Positions 33,315-44,270 of a stretch of 64,000 nt of DNA are shown here, in pieces. Source of the DNA: Pseudeuparius sepicola (Eukaryota > Arthropoda > Insecta > Coleoptera > Anthribidae). A model generated the notes under the pieces. The model was not told the DNA's origin. It made no database searches and saw only the letters and a list, made by a program, of their open reading frames with translations. Within the stretch, counting starts at the first letter, position 1; every line of letters begins with the position of its first letter. Position numbers and translations under genes: made by a program. Location of the stretch: positions 115,434,035 to 115,498,034 of the forward strand of contig OY987298.1 in assembly GCA_963920635.1 (NCBI GenBank), in the 5' to 3' direction.

Positions 33315-34036
33315 CAGGGTGGTCCACCACGAACTGCATCGATCTATATATGGAAAACTAAAATTAGGAAAATTCTGAAAATTTGGCACCTCACCAATAC
33401 CGATGGGCGCTGCTCAACTAAAATATTTTGGTGAATCTGGCACTTCCGGTTATACCGGAAGTCGATATCAACTTTCTTATCTCAAATGGAACACCCTGTA
33501 TATTATTGCATTTTTGGATTCTAGGCATCATTTTGGAACAAAAACATGCAACATGTCCTATGTCCAACCGTTTTTAAAATATTTGCATTTTTCCGAAAAA
33601 AATTACAGGTGCAGACCTAAAGTCAATTAGCAATTTATACGAGAAAACCGCGAAATATCGAAACGAATTTTTAGCATCGTGTAACAGAAGCCCTGACCTA
33701 GTGATCTCTGCTGAGAAATAAATCCGTTCTTATACAGGGTGTTCACAAAATATTAATATACATTACATTCAAAATGTGCTTAAATCTCGAAATTTTCAAA
33801 TGGAAACCCCCATTTTTTTAATGAGATCTTATTCACCACTAAAAATGATGACAACTTTGTGTAAGGTTTCCTATACCTAAATGCAGTAATTTTCGATTAA
33901 TTTACGAAAAAACCACTTTTCGCCCATAAAATGCGGGGTTTGCTTAACGCTTGGAAAATCATATTAGCCGTGGACGTTGAAAAGACAATCGTGGCTGAGG
34001 AAATGTCACTTGGTTTATAAATTATTGTTAACAATA

Positions 34037-34189
34037 ATGCCGGCGCGCTTAAATTACACAAACGAAGATTATTTAAATTTGTTTATTATCTACGGAGAAT
34101 GCAACAAAGTAATATTAAGAACTTGCGATACATTTGGGGCTCGCTATAAACAAAAAACAAAACCATCGCCAAATACAGTTAAAAAATAA
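34037..34189 (+). CDS. Short ORF, transposase DNA-binding domain remnant, left arm
   Basis: 50 codons from ATG, beginning MPARLNYTNEDYLNLFIIYG and continuing ECNKVILRTCDTFGARY. The YGEC step and following helix resemble the N-terminal helix-turn-helix of insect Tc1/mariner-like transposases. No DDE domain follows; the frame stops at the palindrome centre. Confidence 0.5.
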   Translation: MPARLNYTNEDYLNLFIIYGECNKVILRTCDTFGARYKQKTKPSPNTVKK

Positions 34190-34216
34190 TACAAAATTTT
34201 AAACAGTATGGATGTG

Positions 34217-34369
34217 TCAGAGAAAACTCACGTTTGGCGATGGTTTTGTTTTTTGTGGATAGCGAGCCCCAAATGTATCGCAAGTTCTTGATATTACTTT
34301 GTTGCATTCTCCGTAGATAATAAACAAATTTAAATAAACTTCGTTTGTGTAATTTAAGCGCGCCGGCAT
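34217..34369 (-). CDS. Short ORF, transposase DNA-binding domain remnant, right arm
   Basis: Mirror copy of the left-arm frame, also exactly 50 codons. It starts MPARLNYTNEVYLNLFIIYG and has GARYPQKTKPSPN, closer to the expected domain ending than the left copy. It differs from the left copy by a few substitutions, so both arms have kept an open frame despite divergence. Confidence 0.5.
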   Translation of the reverse strand: MPARLNYTNEVYLNLFIIYGECNKVISRTCDTFGARYPQKTKPSPNVSFL

Positions 34370-35104
34370 TTATTGTTGACAATAATTAATTTATAAACCA
34401 AGTGACATTTCCTCAGCCGCGATTGTCTTTTCAAGGTCCACGGCTAATATGATTTTCCAAGCGTTAAGCAAACCCCGCATTTTATGGGCGAAAAGTGGGT
34501 TTTTCGTAAATTAATCGAAAATTACTGCATTTAGGTATAGGAAACCTTACACAAAGTTGTCATTATTTTTAGTGGTGAATAAGATCGCATTAAAAAAATG
34601 GGGGTTTCCATTTGAAAATTTCGAGATTTAAGCACATTTTGAATGTAATTTTTATTCATATTTTGTAAACACCCTGTATAAGAACGGATTTATTTCTCAG
34701 CAGAGATCACTAGGTCAGGGCTTCTGTTACACGATGCCAAAAATTCGTTTTGAAATTTCGCGGCTTCCTCGTATAAATTGCTAATTGACTGTAGGTCCGC
34801 AGCTGTAATTTTTTTCGGAAAAATGCAAATATCTCAAAAACGGTTGGATTTAGATATAGGACATGTTGCATGTTTTTTTGTTCCAAAATGGTGCCTAGAA
34901 TCCAAAAATGCAATAATATACAGGGTGTTCCATTTGAGATAAGAAAGTTGATATCGACTTCCGGTATAACCGGAAGTGCCAGATTAACCAAAATATTTTA
35001 GTTGAGCAGCGCCCATCGGCATTGGTTAGGTGCCAAATTTTCAGAATTTTACTACTTTTAGTTTTCCATAAATAGATCGATGCAGTTCGTGGTGGGCCAC
35101 CCTG

Positions 35105-37016
35105 TATAAGCAGCTATTACTTGTAGAAAAAATATACTGTACACCTCGAGTGGAATGTCCATATACATCATGGAGTTTTAAATGGCAGACAATTCTGAAC
35201 AATGAAATGTTAACGAATTAAAAATATATTATATCCTACCTAATGCAATTGGAAATATCCTTCTTCAAAATTAAAAAAATTATATAAGTTATATGATCCG
35301 TTGATACTCGAACTATTATTACACTACACTTTGCAGCTTCTGGTCATAAAAAAATTACTTTTTTCTTCATCTTTGTTATCCATAACGCAATAATTCAGTC
35401 AGCCTACCGGTGGAATATTTTCCATATCCATTACTGATTTGTTGCTCTTTGTGCCAACGATGCATCATCTTCTTGGGCGGATGGTAACTGATAGCACATA
35501 AGTCCTAAACCAAAAAGTAATAAAAGGCAAACATATATAGGTACAACAAGAAAAGTTGATTTGTAGTTTTTAGGTTAGAATTTTTTAATTGATATTTAGA
35601 GCTGAGTATGATTACCAAACTCACTTGTATTGTTGTTGCGGCTTTTATCCATAGTTGAGAGGACATTCCTCGTTAAAACTATTATTTGAGTTATTGATTC
35701 ATCCAGTTTTCGTTATAATATCTCTTTTTGTTCCCGAGATATCATCGACTGGAGTCCTTATTGGGACACCCTGTTTATACATAGGTACGTACCTACATCT
35801 AGACAACGATAATTTGGCTGAATTTATTTTTATTAACCGAAGGTGGCTCTGTCTCTGGCCATTGTTTCAATATGATATTTAGCTTCAAACTCTCAGGTAA
35901 TTCTCTATTGTTGTCAATTTGTTTCTTGCCTAATTAGTTTATTAATTTTTGTAATAATGGTTAATTGTAGTAATTAGGATAAATTAAAATATGGTAGTAG
36001 ATTATGGACAATGCGGTAAAAAGAGTGCTGTAGCCGCTCGTATTTACGTATGGAAATAATTTTGAACATATTTAGGTATTGTAAACATAATGTCACCGTC
36101 GCGCGTCGGTTAATAAAAATAAATTCAACCAAATTGTTGTTGTTTACATGTACCTACAAGGCGTTATTGTTATTAGGTATGATTTTTTCAAATTTTGAGG
36201 GAAAATTGCACAGTATGTTCATTTTGAACTGAAAAATGGGTCACTTCCCGTACTTCCGGTCAAACAGAATGTGTAATAATTTAACACGTGCTGCTATTTT
36301 CTTCGTCTTAGTACAGTACAGAGATATTTTTAATAACTTTTTTCTCTAAAGTTAATTTTAAGCGATTTAGCTCATTTTTTGTAAATTACATTGTAGAGCG
36401 GTTATTTCAGAAACTAGTAACAATAGAAAAATCGTGCATAGAACAAAAGTTTCTCCAAATAACCCAATCTTCCAGATGCGCTACATTCCAACGTTCCTAG
36501 GATCGAAAAGTTTCTTTGCACCGCAGCGCCATCTATACGCCAATATCAAAATGAACACTTAGCAGTTGCAAATGAAGCTCTCTTCACGTCGTAGTGAACG
36601 GCGTTTGCAGAATGAAAATATATCTTTTTGTTCCGGAGATATCGGCGACGGGAGTCCTTATTGGGACACCCTGTATAAGCTGTTCATGAATTCAATGCCG
36701 TCTATTCACTTTGTTGTTTCCCAGGGACACAGCAACAAACAGTTTAAATACAGCTATTGTAAAAATAGTTATTTACACTGCAAGATGCGTAAATGCGCAC
36801 TTTTTTGGTTTTGGCCGAAGGAAGAGGTTATTTAAGAACCGTGGCAATCCTGCGTTAGAGTAACTGTAATTTTAGAAGTTGGGAAATGGCCGTATATATC
36901 AGCCGAAACGTTGGTGAGTCAGCGTTCTTACTATAGTCGTCATATAAATATTTTGCGCTGGACTTTTTTCCCAAAATTCTCGTTCCATACGTTATCGTTA
37001 CGTATAGGATGTGTCA
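35105..37016. other. Intron sequence with two direct copies of an element end
   Basis: A 60-bp block ending GGAGTCCTTATTGGGACACCCTGT occurs at 35723-35783 and again at 36619-36680 in the same orientation, each containing TTTTTGTTCC-GAGATATC. No partner ends or genes were recognised. Confidence 0.55.
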
Positions 37017-37983
37017 GGGACCCTTTAAAGTAAGGGGACCCAGCATTATACTTTCCAAAGTGAGGCCGTTTCTTTCCTCATTCTAATGGTCTCAATGATG
37101 CCAAGTATGCCATTTTATTGGAGAATCTATGAATATAACAGGTACTTTGATTGTTAGTAGGACTTGACAATGTTCTGTCAACAAACACAGAATATGGCAA
37201 CTGTCAAATGAAACAAATTTATTTTATATTTGAATTTGGTTTCCTGCAATTATTTCCAGGAATTTAAGTAATATAAGTATGGTAAGTCAGTGCCGATTTT
37301 GCTTATTTGAGAATTTGTAGCCAAACCATTTGTAATATGTAGGTATAGGTACGTACTTGAACTTTCTTCCCTTGTTGAATGTATCTATCCAAATAACTTT
37401 CACAGATTTCGGGATGGACTAATAAGATTAGGTCTTGTACTTAGTTCTAATCATGTAGTTTTTCTCGGTGCTCATTATAAAATTTTTGTAATTTTATTTC
37501 TCTCCCAAGGTACCTCACAAACGTAAAATAAACTTATAGTTGTAGATAAAAACTGTTTAAAAAAAGACCTGTCTGAAGCTACCTGCTTAATAATTTCAAA
37601 TTTACGAAATACCATTTGAATGTTTTGAACTACTTACTTATACGTAAAGCCCACGTAATGGGAATTGTAGTAAAGGTGAGACAAGAAAAATCTGGTTGCA
37701 ATTATTGGGACTACTACAGGCGGCCGCATTACCTTTAATTGACTATCTGGAAGTTAGAAAACTTAAAAATTGTGAACTATGATGGGAAATATTTTGCCTC
37801 CTTTGGGATCTATGGCACTGGCATGTCACATAAAACCTGATGGCAGTTAGACCCTGACATATAACATAACCTTGTAAAAGCCCACTTATGTGGTCTCCTT
37901 GGAGTATACAGAAAACAAACTTCCCCTCAAGGCTTCACTTTTCCTTTGTGACATGCTGGGTCCCCTTATTTTAAAGAGTACCT
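37017..37983 (-). repeat. TIR repeat family 'CTCTTTAAAATAAGGGGACC', copy B, complete
   Basis: Both ends present: GGGACCCTTTAAAGTAAGGG at 37017 and CCCCTTATTTTAAAGAGT at 37963. It matches copy A (18326-19280) in reverse and supplies the part missing there (TTGGAGAATCTATGAATATA). No ORF of note. Confidence 0.85.
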
Positions 37984-39072
37984 GGGATGTGTACTATGTG
38001 TTGTTCTTACTAGTTGTGAGTTTGTTTCTTGCTGTTGGCAATGAAATGAAATAACGCATGTCCAACTGAGATTTTCTTCCATTTTAACGCAAAAGTTAAA
38101 AGTTGGTTAACTTTTACGTTACGTTACGTTTAATTTTGCTGCATAAACACTCCTTTGAATAACATATATTTTAACTGCTCTCTTACCTTAATATTAAATT
38201 ACATTAAATTGGTTTGCATAAACCCACCTTTAATAAATTAAAATAAAACATAACATTATCTTGTCATGTCACTTTGATGTTTTCACGGAGATAAGATTTA
38301 CTCTCCGAAAGCTGAGAAAACTTGTTGACGTGATTTTTTTAGTTATCTTTTAAAGTTTCGTTGTGATTTTCCAACGTTAAATTAGAACTTTCAATTTGAA
38401 AAAGGTGTCCTTTAATTGATATATTCAAGTTCCTATGTAGCGAAAAGCCAACTATGTAAAGATTAATTATTATTGTTTTTACGTTCGGTCTCCAAAATTC
38501 GGATATAATCAAAGATATTATTATCATTTCAAAGACGCAACTAAACAACATGGTATATAGCAAACATATATTAAATAACTATCACATTATAGGCAGTAAA
38601 CCGCTTGTATAACTTTACATGTTGCTAAATGCCTTACAGCCCGTACAAGAATAATGACCTCGATTAAATTGTCATTTTCTTTTAGTGGCCGTAAACCTCA
38701 CTTCTTCTCTTTATCTGCGCGAAAACAATTTATTTTACGTCTATGCAAATATACCTTCGCCTTAAAGCAGGCGTTAGGTACTCGGAATGCGCTAACGTAG
38801 GCAACGGTATATTATAATAACACGAGTCTACGATTTTACATTAGGCTACAGCTTAATAGTTTAGAACTGTCGTGTGGGTTTCATTGATTCAGTAATGCGG
38901 TAAGTACTCATCGTACAAGCGAAAGAAGAGAACCATAACTCCCCTTGCACAGTTTTAGATGGAATATTGTAAGACCACTACGAAATACGCTAAGGCTATT
39001 ATACGAGGAGTCTCCTTGTATTTTTGGCCCGATGCTACGGATCTACATAGCACTCATCGTATATATTTATTT
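37984..39072. other. Intron sequence, no gene recognised
   Basis: AT-rich; nothing recognised. Confidence 0.35.
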
Positions 39073-39872
39073 AGACCGGGAGATAGTGACAGATTTTTAG
39101 ACGTGATTTTACTCAGTATGCCTTTCAAAGGACATTATGTTGCGTATATTTTCACAATAATAAGGTATGAGTCAGAGAGTCATCCTGGGTTCTTCATATG
39201 GAAAAGTGAGTTTTCATTTATTCAGGCTGCCGTGAAGTTCAAAATAGAAAATTCCTCCGAAAACCATAGGCATACCGTTAGCGTGGGCCCAAAGGGCTGC
39301 TATTGTCACGTGAACTTGTGTTTTAACACTTAATTTTTCCACGTTTCTGAACAGGCTGCCAATGATGAGTATGTAAGTTCTTGTTATAAAACTGCTGAAG
39401 TTTTCGTCATCTTTTGACGACATACCGTTTGCGCATGTCCAAGTACACTTTACATCGAATAAATCATTTAAATGATTAAATAACATTCAATTTAAACTGT
39501 ACAGGACTTGGCAAACAGTATGCCATGCTTTTTTCAGCAGTTTCATAATAAGAACTGGCAGCCTGATCAGAAACGTGGAAAAATTAATTATTAAAATACA
39601 AGTTCACGTGACGATAATAGCCCTTTGGCCATACGCTAATGGTATGCCTATGGTTTTCCGAGGAATTTTCTATTTTGAACTTCATTATAAAACACATGGC
39701 AGCCTGACTATAATCATATCAAAACGCAAATATTTTTCGAATACCTAAATGAAAACTCAGTTTTCCATATGAAGAACCCAGGATGACTCTCTGATCCGTA
39801 CCTACCTTATTATTGTGAGAACGCAACATAATGACCTTTGAAAAGCATACTGAGTAAACTCACGACCAAAAA
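39073..39872. repeat. Fold-back family 'AGACCGGG', copy B, right end truncated
   Basis: Matches 7657-8523 from AGACCGGGAGATAGTGACAG inward and back out to GAGTAAACTCACGACC, but lacks the last 25-30 bp of the right arm. The frames at 38959-39333 and 39214-39486 are shadows in its arms. Confidence 0.85.
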
Positions 39873-40407
39873 GGCAAAGGAGTTAAACTATGCAACGGAG
39901 GAGTTCATATTCAATGATCCACGATGTTTAGCTACATTATTTACAACAGCTGTAGCTGATTAATAGTGGATAAAAAATTAGGGACCCTTATGTATGCCAA
40001 TAACCAGAAACATGTTGTAAAATGCAACGCAAAATTTATTTCATTTGTAAAATAGTTATGTATATAGGTACCTATCCTATAATAAATAGTGGTTGTATTA
40101 TATAGTTTGCTGAATATTTAGAAAACAAATTACAGTCAACAAGTCTCTCACTTCATATAGGCGAGTCCCGTCAATTAATTTCTTTAATTTTCTATACATT
40201 GTTGCCTGTAAATTGTAAAAAAAAACAACAGAAAGTTTAAAACAAAATTTACTTGGAAAGAATAGGGCTACCCATGTATCTAAAAAAGGTAGGATTCGTT
40301 AGAAAAAAATCTATACCGGGAGTCAAAAATTTTAAATTTGGTTGCAATCTAATCTTTATTTGGTCCCTTATTTAACGCCACGTAAACATATTTTTTATAA
40401 TAGTATA
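39873..40407. other. Intron sequence, no gene recognised
   Basis: Nothing recognised, except that the last bases resemble the outer TIR of the decayed mariner copy that follows. Confidence 0.35.
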
Positions 40408-40910
40408 CAGGGTGAGTTTTTTTCGATGCCCACTATGGGGATCTCGGAAACTAGCAGAGCTAGAACAAAGGTTAAATGGGGAAAGAATTGCAGTTTTGAA
40501 TGCTCAATCTAATTCCCCTTTTGGATTTTCAAAAAAGTTCATGGCTCACTAGGTATTTCGAAAAGAGTTATTTTTTTGCTATTTCATCAGATCTCTGTAG
40601 CTCCGTTATTTCTGATTATAAGAAACAACATAAAAAATTGGATTAGATTGTCCTATTAGGCCCAAAATTAACTACAATTTTTGTCTCTATAGTTTTTCTG
40701 TATAATCAGAAATAACGGAACTACAGGGATCTGATGAAATAGCAAAAAATCACTCTTTTCAAAATATCTAGTGAGCCATGAACTTTTTTGAAAATCCAAA
40801 AGGGGCATTAGATTGAGCATTCAAAACTGCAATCTTTCCCCATTTAACCCTTGTTCTAGCTCTGCTAGTTTCCGAAATCCCCATAGTGGGCATCGAAAAA
40901 ACTCACCCTG
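40408..40910. mobile_element. Fold-back TA-inserting MITE, CAGGGTGAGTTTTTTTCG family
   Basis: CAGGGTGAGTTTTTTTCGAT and ATCGAAAAAACTCACCCTG ends on TA. The arms are complementary to a centre near 40660. It appears to sit inside the left TIR of the neighbouring mariner remnant, since both sides of it resemble the mirror of 42360-42385. Confidence 0.88.
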
Positions 40911-40912
40911 TA

Positions 40913-42385
40913 TACTTATTTTAAACAATAAACGAATTAATTAATTTTTTTTCAAATTGTATGCCTGACTTTATTGTGGGCCATGGCGCTGTTGACATAT
41001 AAAACAATATTATATTTTGATACTGGTGACCTGTCATCTCGCTTGTAAACCTTCTTGCATTAATTCTGATTACTCAGTTTTAAGTTTATTATATAACTAT
41101 CTTTTGTGAAAAATGGCGGAAATGAGAGTTTATCAGAATTTTGAAAAGTATGATATCGTTATACTGCCCAGTTTGCTATATGGAGTCGAACGAAAACTCC
41201 CGTGAAGCAGGCGAACTATATTTTAATACCTACTACATTGTTAATTCAATTATTATATTATTTTATTATCGCCTCAATTGTCTGTCTTCTGGTTTTATAC
41301 CAAGACCTCTTATTTTAGATATCCGGAGAGAACACAACCTCCCTATCATAACATAAGTTAATTAATTTTGGTTCCTTACACGGCCGAGGCCAAAATCCTA
41401 CTCTAAAGATATTCGCGCAATCGACGAGGTCAATATATTTTAGGCCTTGTAGAGGCAACTCTTTCAACATCGTGTAGGGCTATTGAGAAAAAGGTTGGAG
41501 TATCGAAGACAAGACGTCAATTGATTTTAAAAAACTTAAATTTAAACCCTATATAAAATAAAGATTGTCCAACATTTACATCCAGGAGATGCTGAGGATC
41601 GTCTACTTTTCTGCAATAGTTGATGGTATTTGCGGCAAATTCAATTAAATATCAATTGTGTTATGGAGTTATGGAGTGATGAGGCATATTTCTCAAGAGC
41701 TGGTATTTTCATTAGGCAAAATGCTAAGGCATCAAGAAAACCCTCATAATATATTTGAGCGAGAACGACAGGGTTGATTCGGCTTCAGCGTCGCATGCTT
41801 CATTTTGGAGCGAGAAATAGCTTTTCGAATTTATGAAGGAAATCTTTCAACTGAACGCTACCTGAAAAAAAAAACTTTGTCAAGACAACATTCCTTTGAG
41901 CCACTTAAATAATATTTATTTTCAGCTCATAATGCACGGACAATACGTCCTTCTTGGAAAATTATTTCCGTGAAAAATAGATAGGATCTAATGGACCTAT
42001 AAGGTGGTCACCAAGGTCACCCGACCTTTCCATTCTTGATTTCTTTTGTGGGGTTATCTACAAAATATAGTTTATAGCACTCGACCTCGCAACGAAGGAG
42101 AAATAAGTGAGGCTACCACGCTCGCATTACAAAGTATAGAGAAAACTGTAATCATTTTGAGCAACATTTGTAATTATCAAAAAAGACCGGCGAGAATGTT
42201 TTAAAGAAAAAGTTGGATTATTTTTGTTGTTTCTGCATTTATACATCATTATAATAATATACTAATATTATTGTTGTTATGATGATGTTGTTACTTTATT
42301 TCATGGCCTACCATAAAGTCACGCACATACAATTTGAGAAAATTGTAATTAAATCGTTTATTGTTTAAAATAAGTATATACATAT
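40913..42385 (+). mobile_element. Decayed Tc1/mariner-like transposon
   Basis: The left TIR (ATTTTAAACAATAAACG, ACTTTATTGTGGGCCATG at 40919-40985) is mirrored at 42302-42375 (CATGGCCTACCATAAAGT, CGTTTATTGTTTAAAAT). Between them lies a heavily mutated transposase. Confidence 0.75.
41113..42207 (+). pseudogene. Tc1/mariner-like transposase pseudogene
   Basis: Scattered pieces in several frames remain: an N-terminal helix-turn-helix (MESNENSREAGELYF), then HPGDAEDRLLF near 41580, the first catalytic region WSDEAYFSRAG near 41672, and the third, RWSPRSPDLSILDFF near 42008. The usual length would be about 330-350 residues. Multiple frameshifts and stops make it a clear pseudogene. Confidence 0.75.
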
Positions 42386-42390
42386 ATAGT

Positions 42391-42875
42391 GACCGGCAGA
42401 AAGTTGGACACAAATGGAAACCTTTTTTATTAATAATTTCTCAGAAAATTTTATTCTTGATAAAAGTTGGTGCATCAATTCAAACTAAAAACGCACATAT
42501 CAAAATTTGAATATCTCTTTTTGTATACGAGGTAGATTCAAAAATGTCAACATAAGTCAAGAATAAAGTACCCTTATTTTTTAAAATAAGGCAAAATGTT
42601 ACTTACAAAAGTTGTTTGGAATCAAAGGTGGATGTCAGATTTAAAGTCGCAGCCACCTAATCAAAAAAAAAAAAGAAATTTAACTTTTTTTGTATTTTTT
42701 TCGACCATTGACCATCCTGTGTATTACAAAAAACAAAATAGCCCAAGCGCAACTTATCATCGGATAACACATGAATGTATTACTAAACTTTAATTTTGTT
42801 CGATTAGCAGCTACAAATTTAAATTAATCGAAATCAGAGTTTAAAAATATTAAATTTTTGTGCTTTCTGCCGGTC
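42391..42875. repeat. MITE with GACCGGCAGAAAG termini
   Basis: GACCGGCAGAAAGTTGGAC at the left and GTGCTTTCTGCCGGTC at the right. Non-coding; directly follows the mariner remnant. Confidence 0.65.
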
Positions 42876-42959
42876 CCAGCATATTCCTGAAAAGCTGAAA
42901 ACAAATCTCCGAAATGAATAAAGCTAGCAAAAATCTGACTAGGCCACTGGATTCTACAC

Positions 42960-43210
42960 AGAAAGTTATATAAAACAGGCGTTTCTACTTTCCCTATACC
43001 TATGTGAAAAGATAACTGAGGTACAGAGGATAGCCAAAAACTGCCAATTTTCAATTTCGCCCTGTATCTTAAAAAATAAGGTGGCTATGAAAATTTTGTT
43101 TGAGGCATCTTTCGTTCCATAAAAAAGTAGCACAGTGTCTCGAAAACCGCAAGTCTCTATCTCTAAAAATAAAGATTCAAAAACTTTATTCTTAGGCGAA
43201 TAATTAGGTC
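42960..43210. repeat. Relative of the 12353-12599 MITE
   Basis: Shares GTCTCGAAAACCGCAAG, TCTATCTCTAAAAATAAAG and neighbouring blocks with 12529-12563. Its ends are not clear. Confidence 0.55.
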
Positions 43211-43291
43211 GTTTGTGACATTGCATTTACTTTTCCAATACAGAAACATTACGTATAGCCACAATATAAGGTCTGTGGTCTAGCATAATTA

Positions 43292-43462
43292 AATTTCAAG
43301 GCGCGGCGTGTAAACATTAATACGCGCGTCATCGGCCAGTGCCAGAACTGCTATTGGCTCACTCATTCGCCCGGCCCGCTCGTTCAAGCTCACCAGCCAA
43401 TAGCAACTCTGGCAGTGGTTGATGCCACGCGTATTGTTTACATGCCCTGCACCTTGAAATTT
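43292..43462. repeat. Hairpin MITE, about 170 bp
   Basis: AATTTCAAGGCGCGGCGTGT on the left pairs with ACATGCCCTGCACCTTGAAATT on the right, and GCCAGTGCCAGAACTGCTATTGGCT with AGCCAATAGCAACTCTGGCA. GC-rich compared with its surroundings. Confidence 0.8.
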
Positions 43463-43984
43463 AGAATAATAAGATATAAGAGATATATCACCTGTCCTTT
43501 ACTAACAAAAAGTTTCGGCCATATCCAGGGAGTTACAGAGGCAGTAGATATAAATATAAATATAGATTTATAAACGTAGTCACATGACCGCATTGCCATC
43601 GAGAACCACGGTCGGATTAGGGCTAATTATGAGATTCTGCAACAAGTCTGCGCGCGATCCTACCTATGCAGGAAACTCGACTGAGGGAAGAGCCGGCCCT
43701 GCATTCCACTCGCTGCCTAAACACTTGAGATTTTTACGATGGCCAGCCCAATAAGAGAATAGGTCACATCGCGACCACGTGTTGGCCAATGATTCACTGC
43801 CTCTTGTAACTTGGATATAGTATAGTGTTATACCAGCTTAGTTCACTGTAATTCTGAGCTGCTTTCGTTAGTTTCCTTAGTGTATGAAACATTATTCGGG
43901 TTAAGTACCGGTGCTTACCTACTTTTGGAACCGCAAACCAGAATTTTGGTTAATTTCGGACCGTACATCATGTGATGGCAGAAG
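43463..43984. other. Intron sequence, no gene recognised
   Basis: Nothing recognised. Confidence 0.35.
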
Positions 43985-44270
43985 GCAGAACCATTTTGTG
44001 GGCATAGGCAAAGCCACGCATTTCGGAACCATTGTTGAAATTTTCGCACGCCACACCAAATATTTTTTTTTATGAAATATTATAAAAACTATAATAACTA
44101 AATGAAAATACCTATTCCTTAACTTAGTATCGAGTCCTAAGAATTGTATTATATTACAATTTATCTGTTTTATAAATGTTTTCCTTTCAGAATTAAAGTT
44201 AGAAAGTTGGTGTAGCGGAATTAATTGCGGACGGTTTCAACAATATATGCTTCTATTTATCAGATGCTGG
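43985..44270. repeat. MITE family 'GCTACACCA', copy 2
   Basis: Reverse-oriented relative of 4258-4560 (TTGAAATTTTCGCACGC, CACACCAAATATTT, TTGGTGTAGCGGAA, GCGGACGGTTTCAAC). Confidence 0.65.

Larger units (their letters stand above)
33315..35104. mobile_element. 1.8-kb near-palindromic Tc1/mariner-type element with two HTH ORFs
   Basis: Ends CAGGGTGGTCCACCACG / CGTGGTGGGCCACCCTG on TA. The arms are complementary almost to the centre near 34205. Each arm carries a CACTTCCGGTTATACCGG module followed by GGAACACCCTGTATA, and a second inward end motif (TATACAGGGTGTTC near 33734, mirrored near 34677). Each arm also holds a 50-codon frame for a transposase N-terminal domain. Confidence 0.9.
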
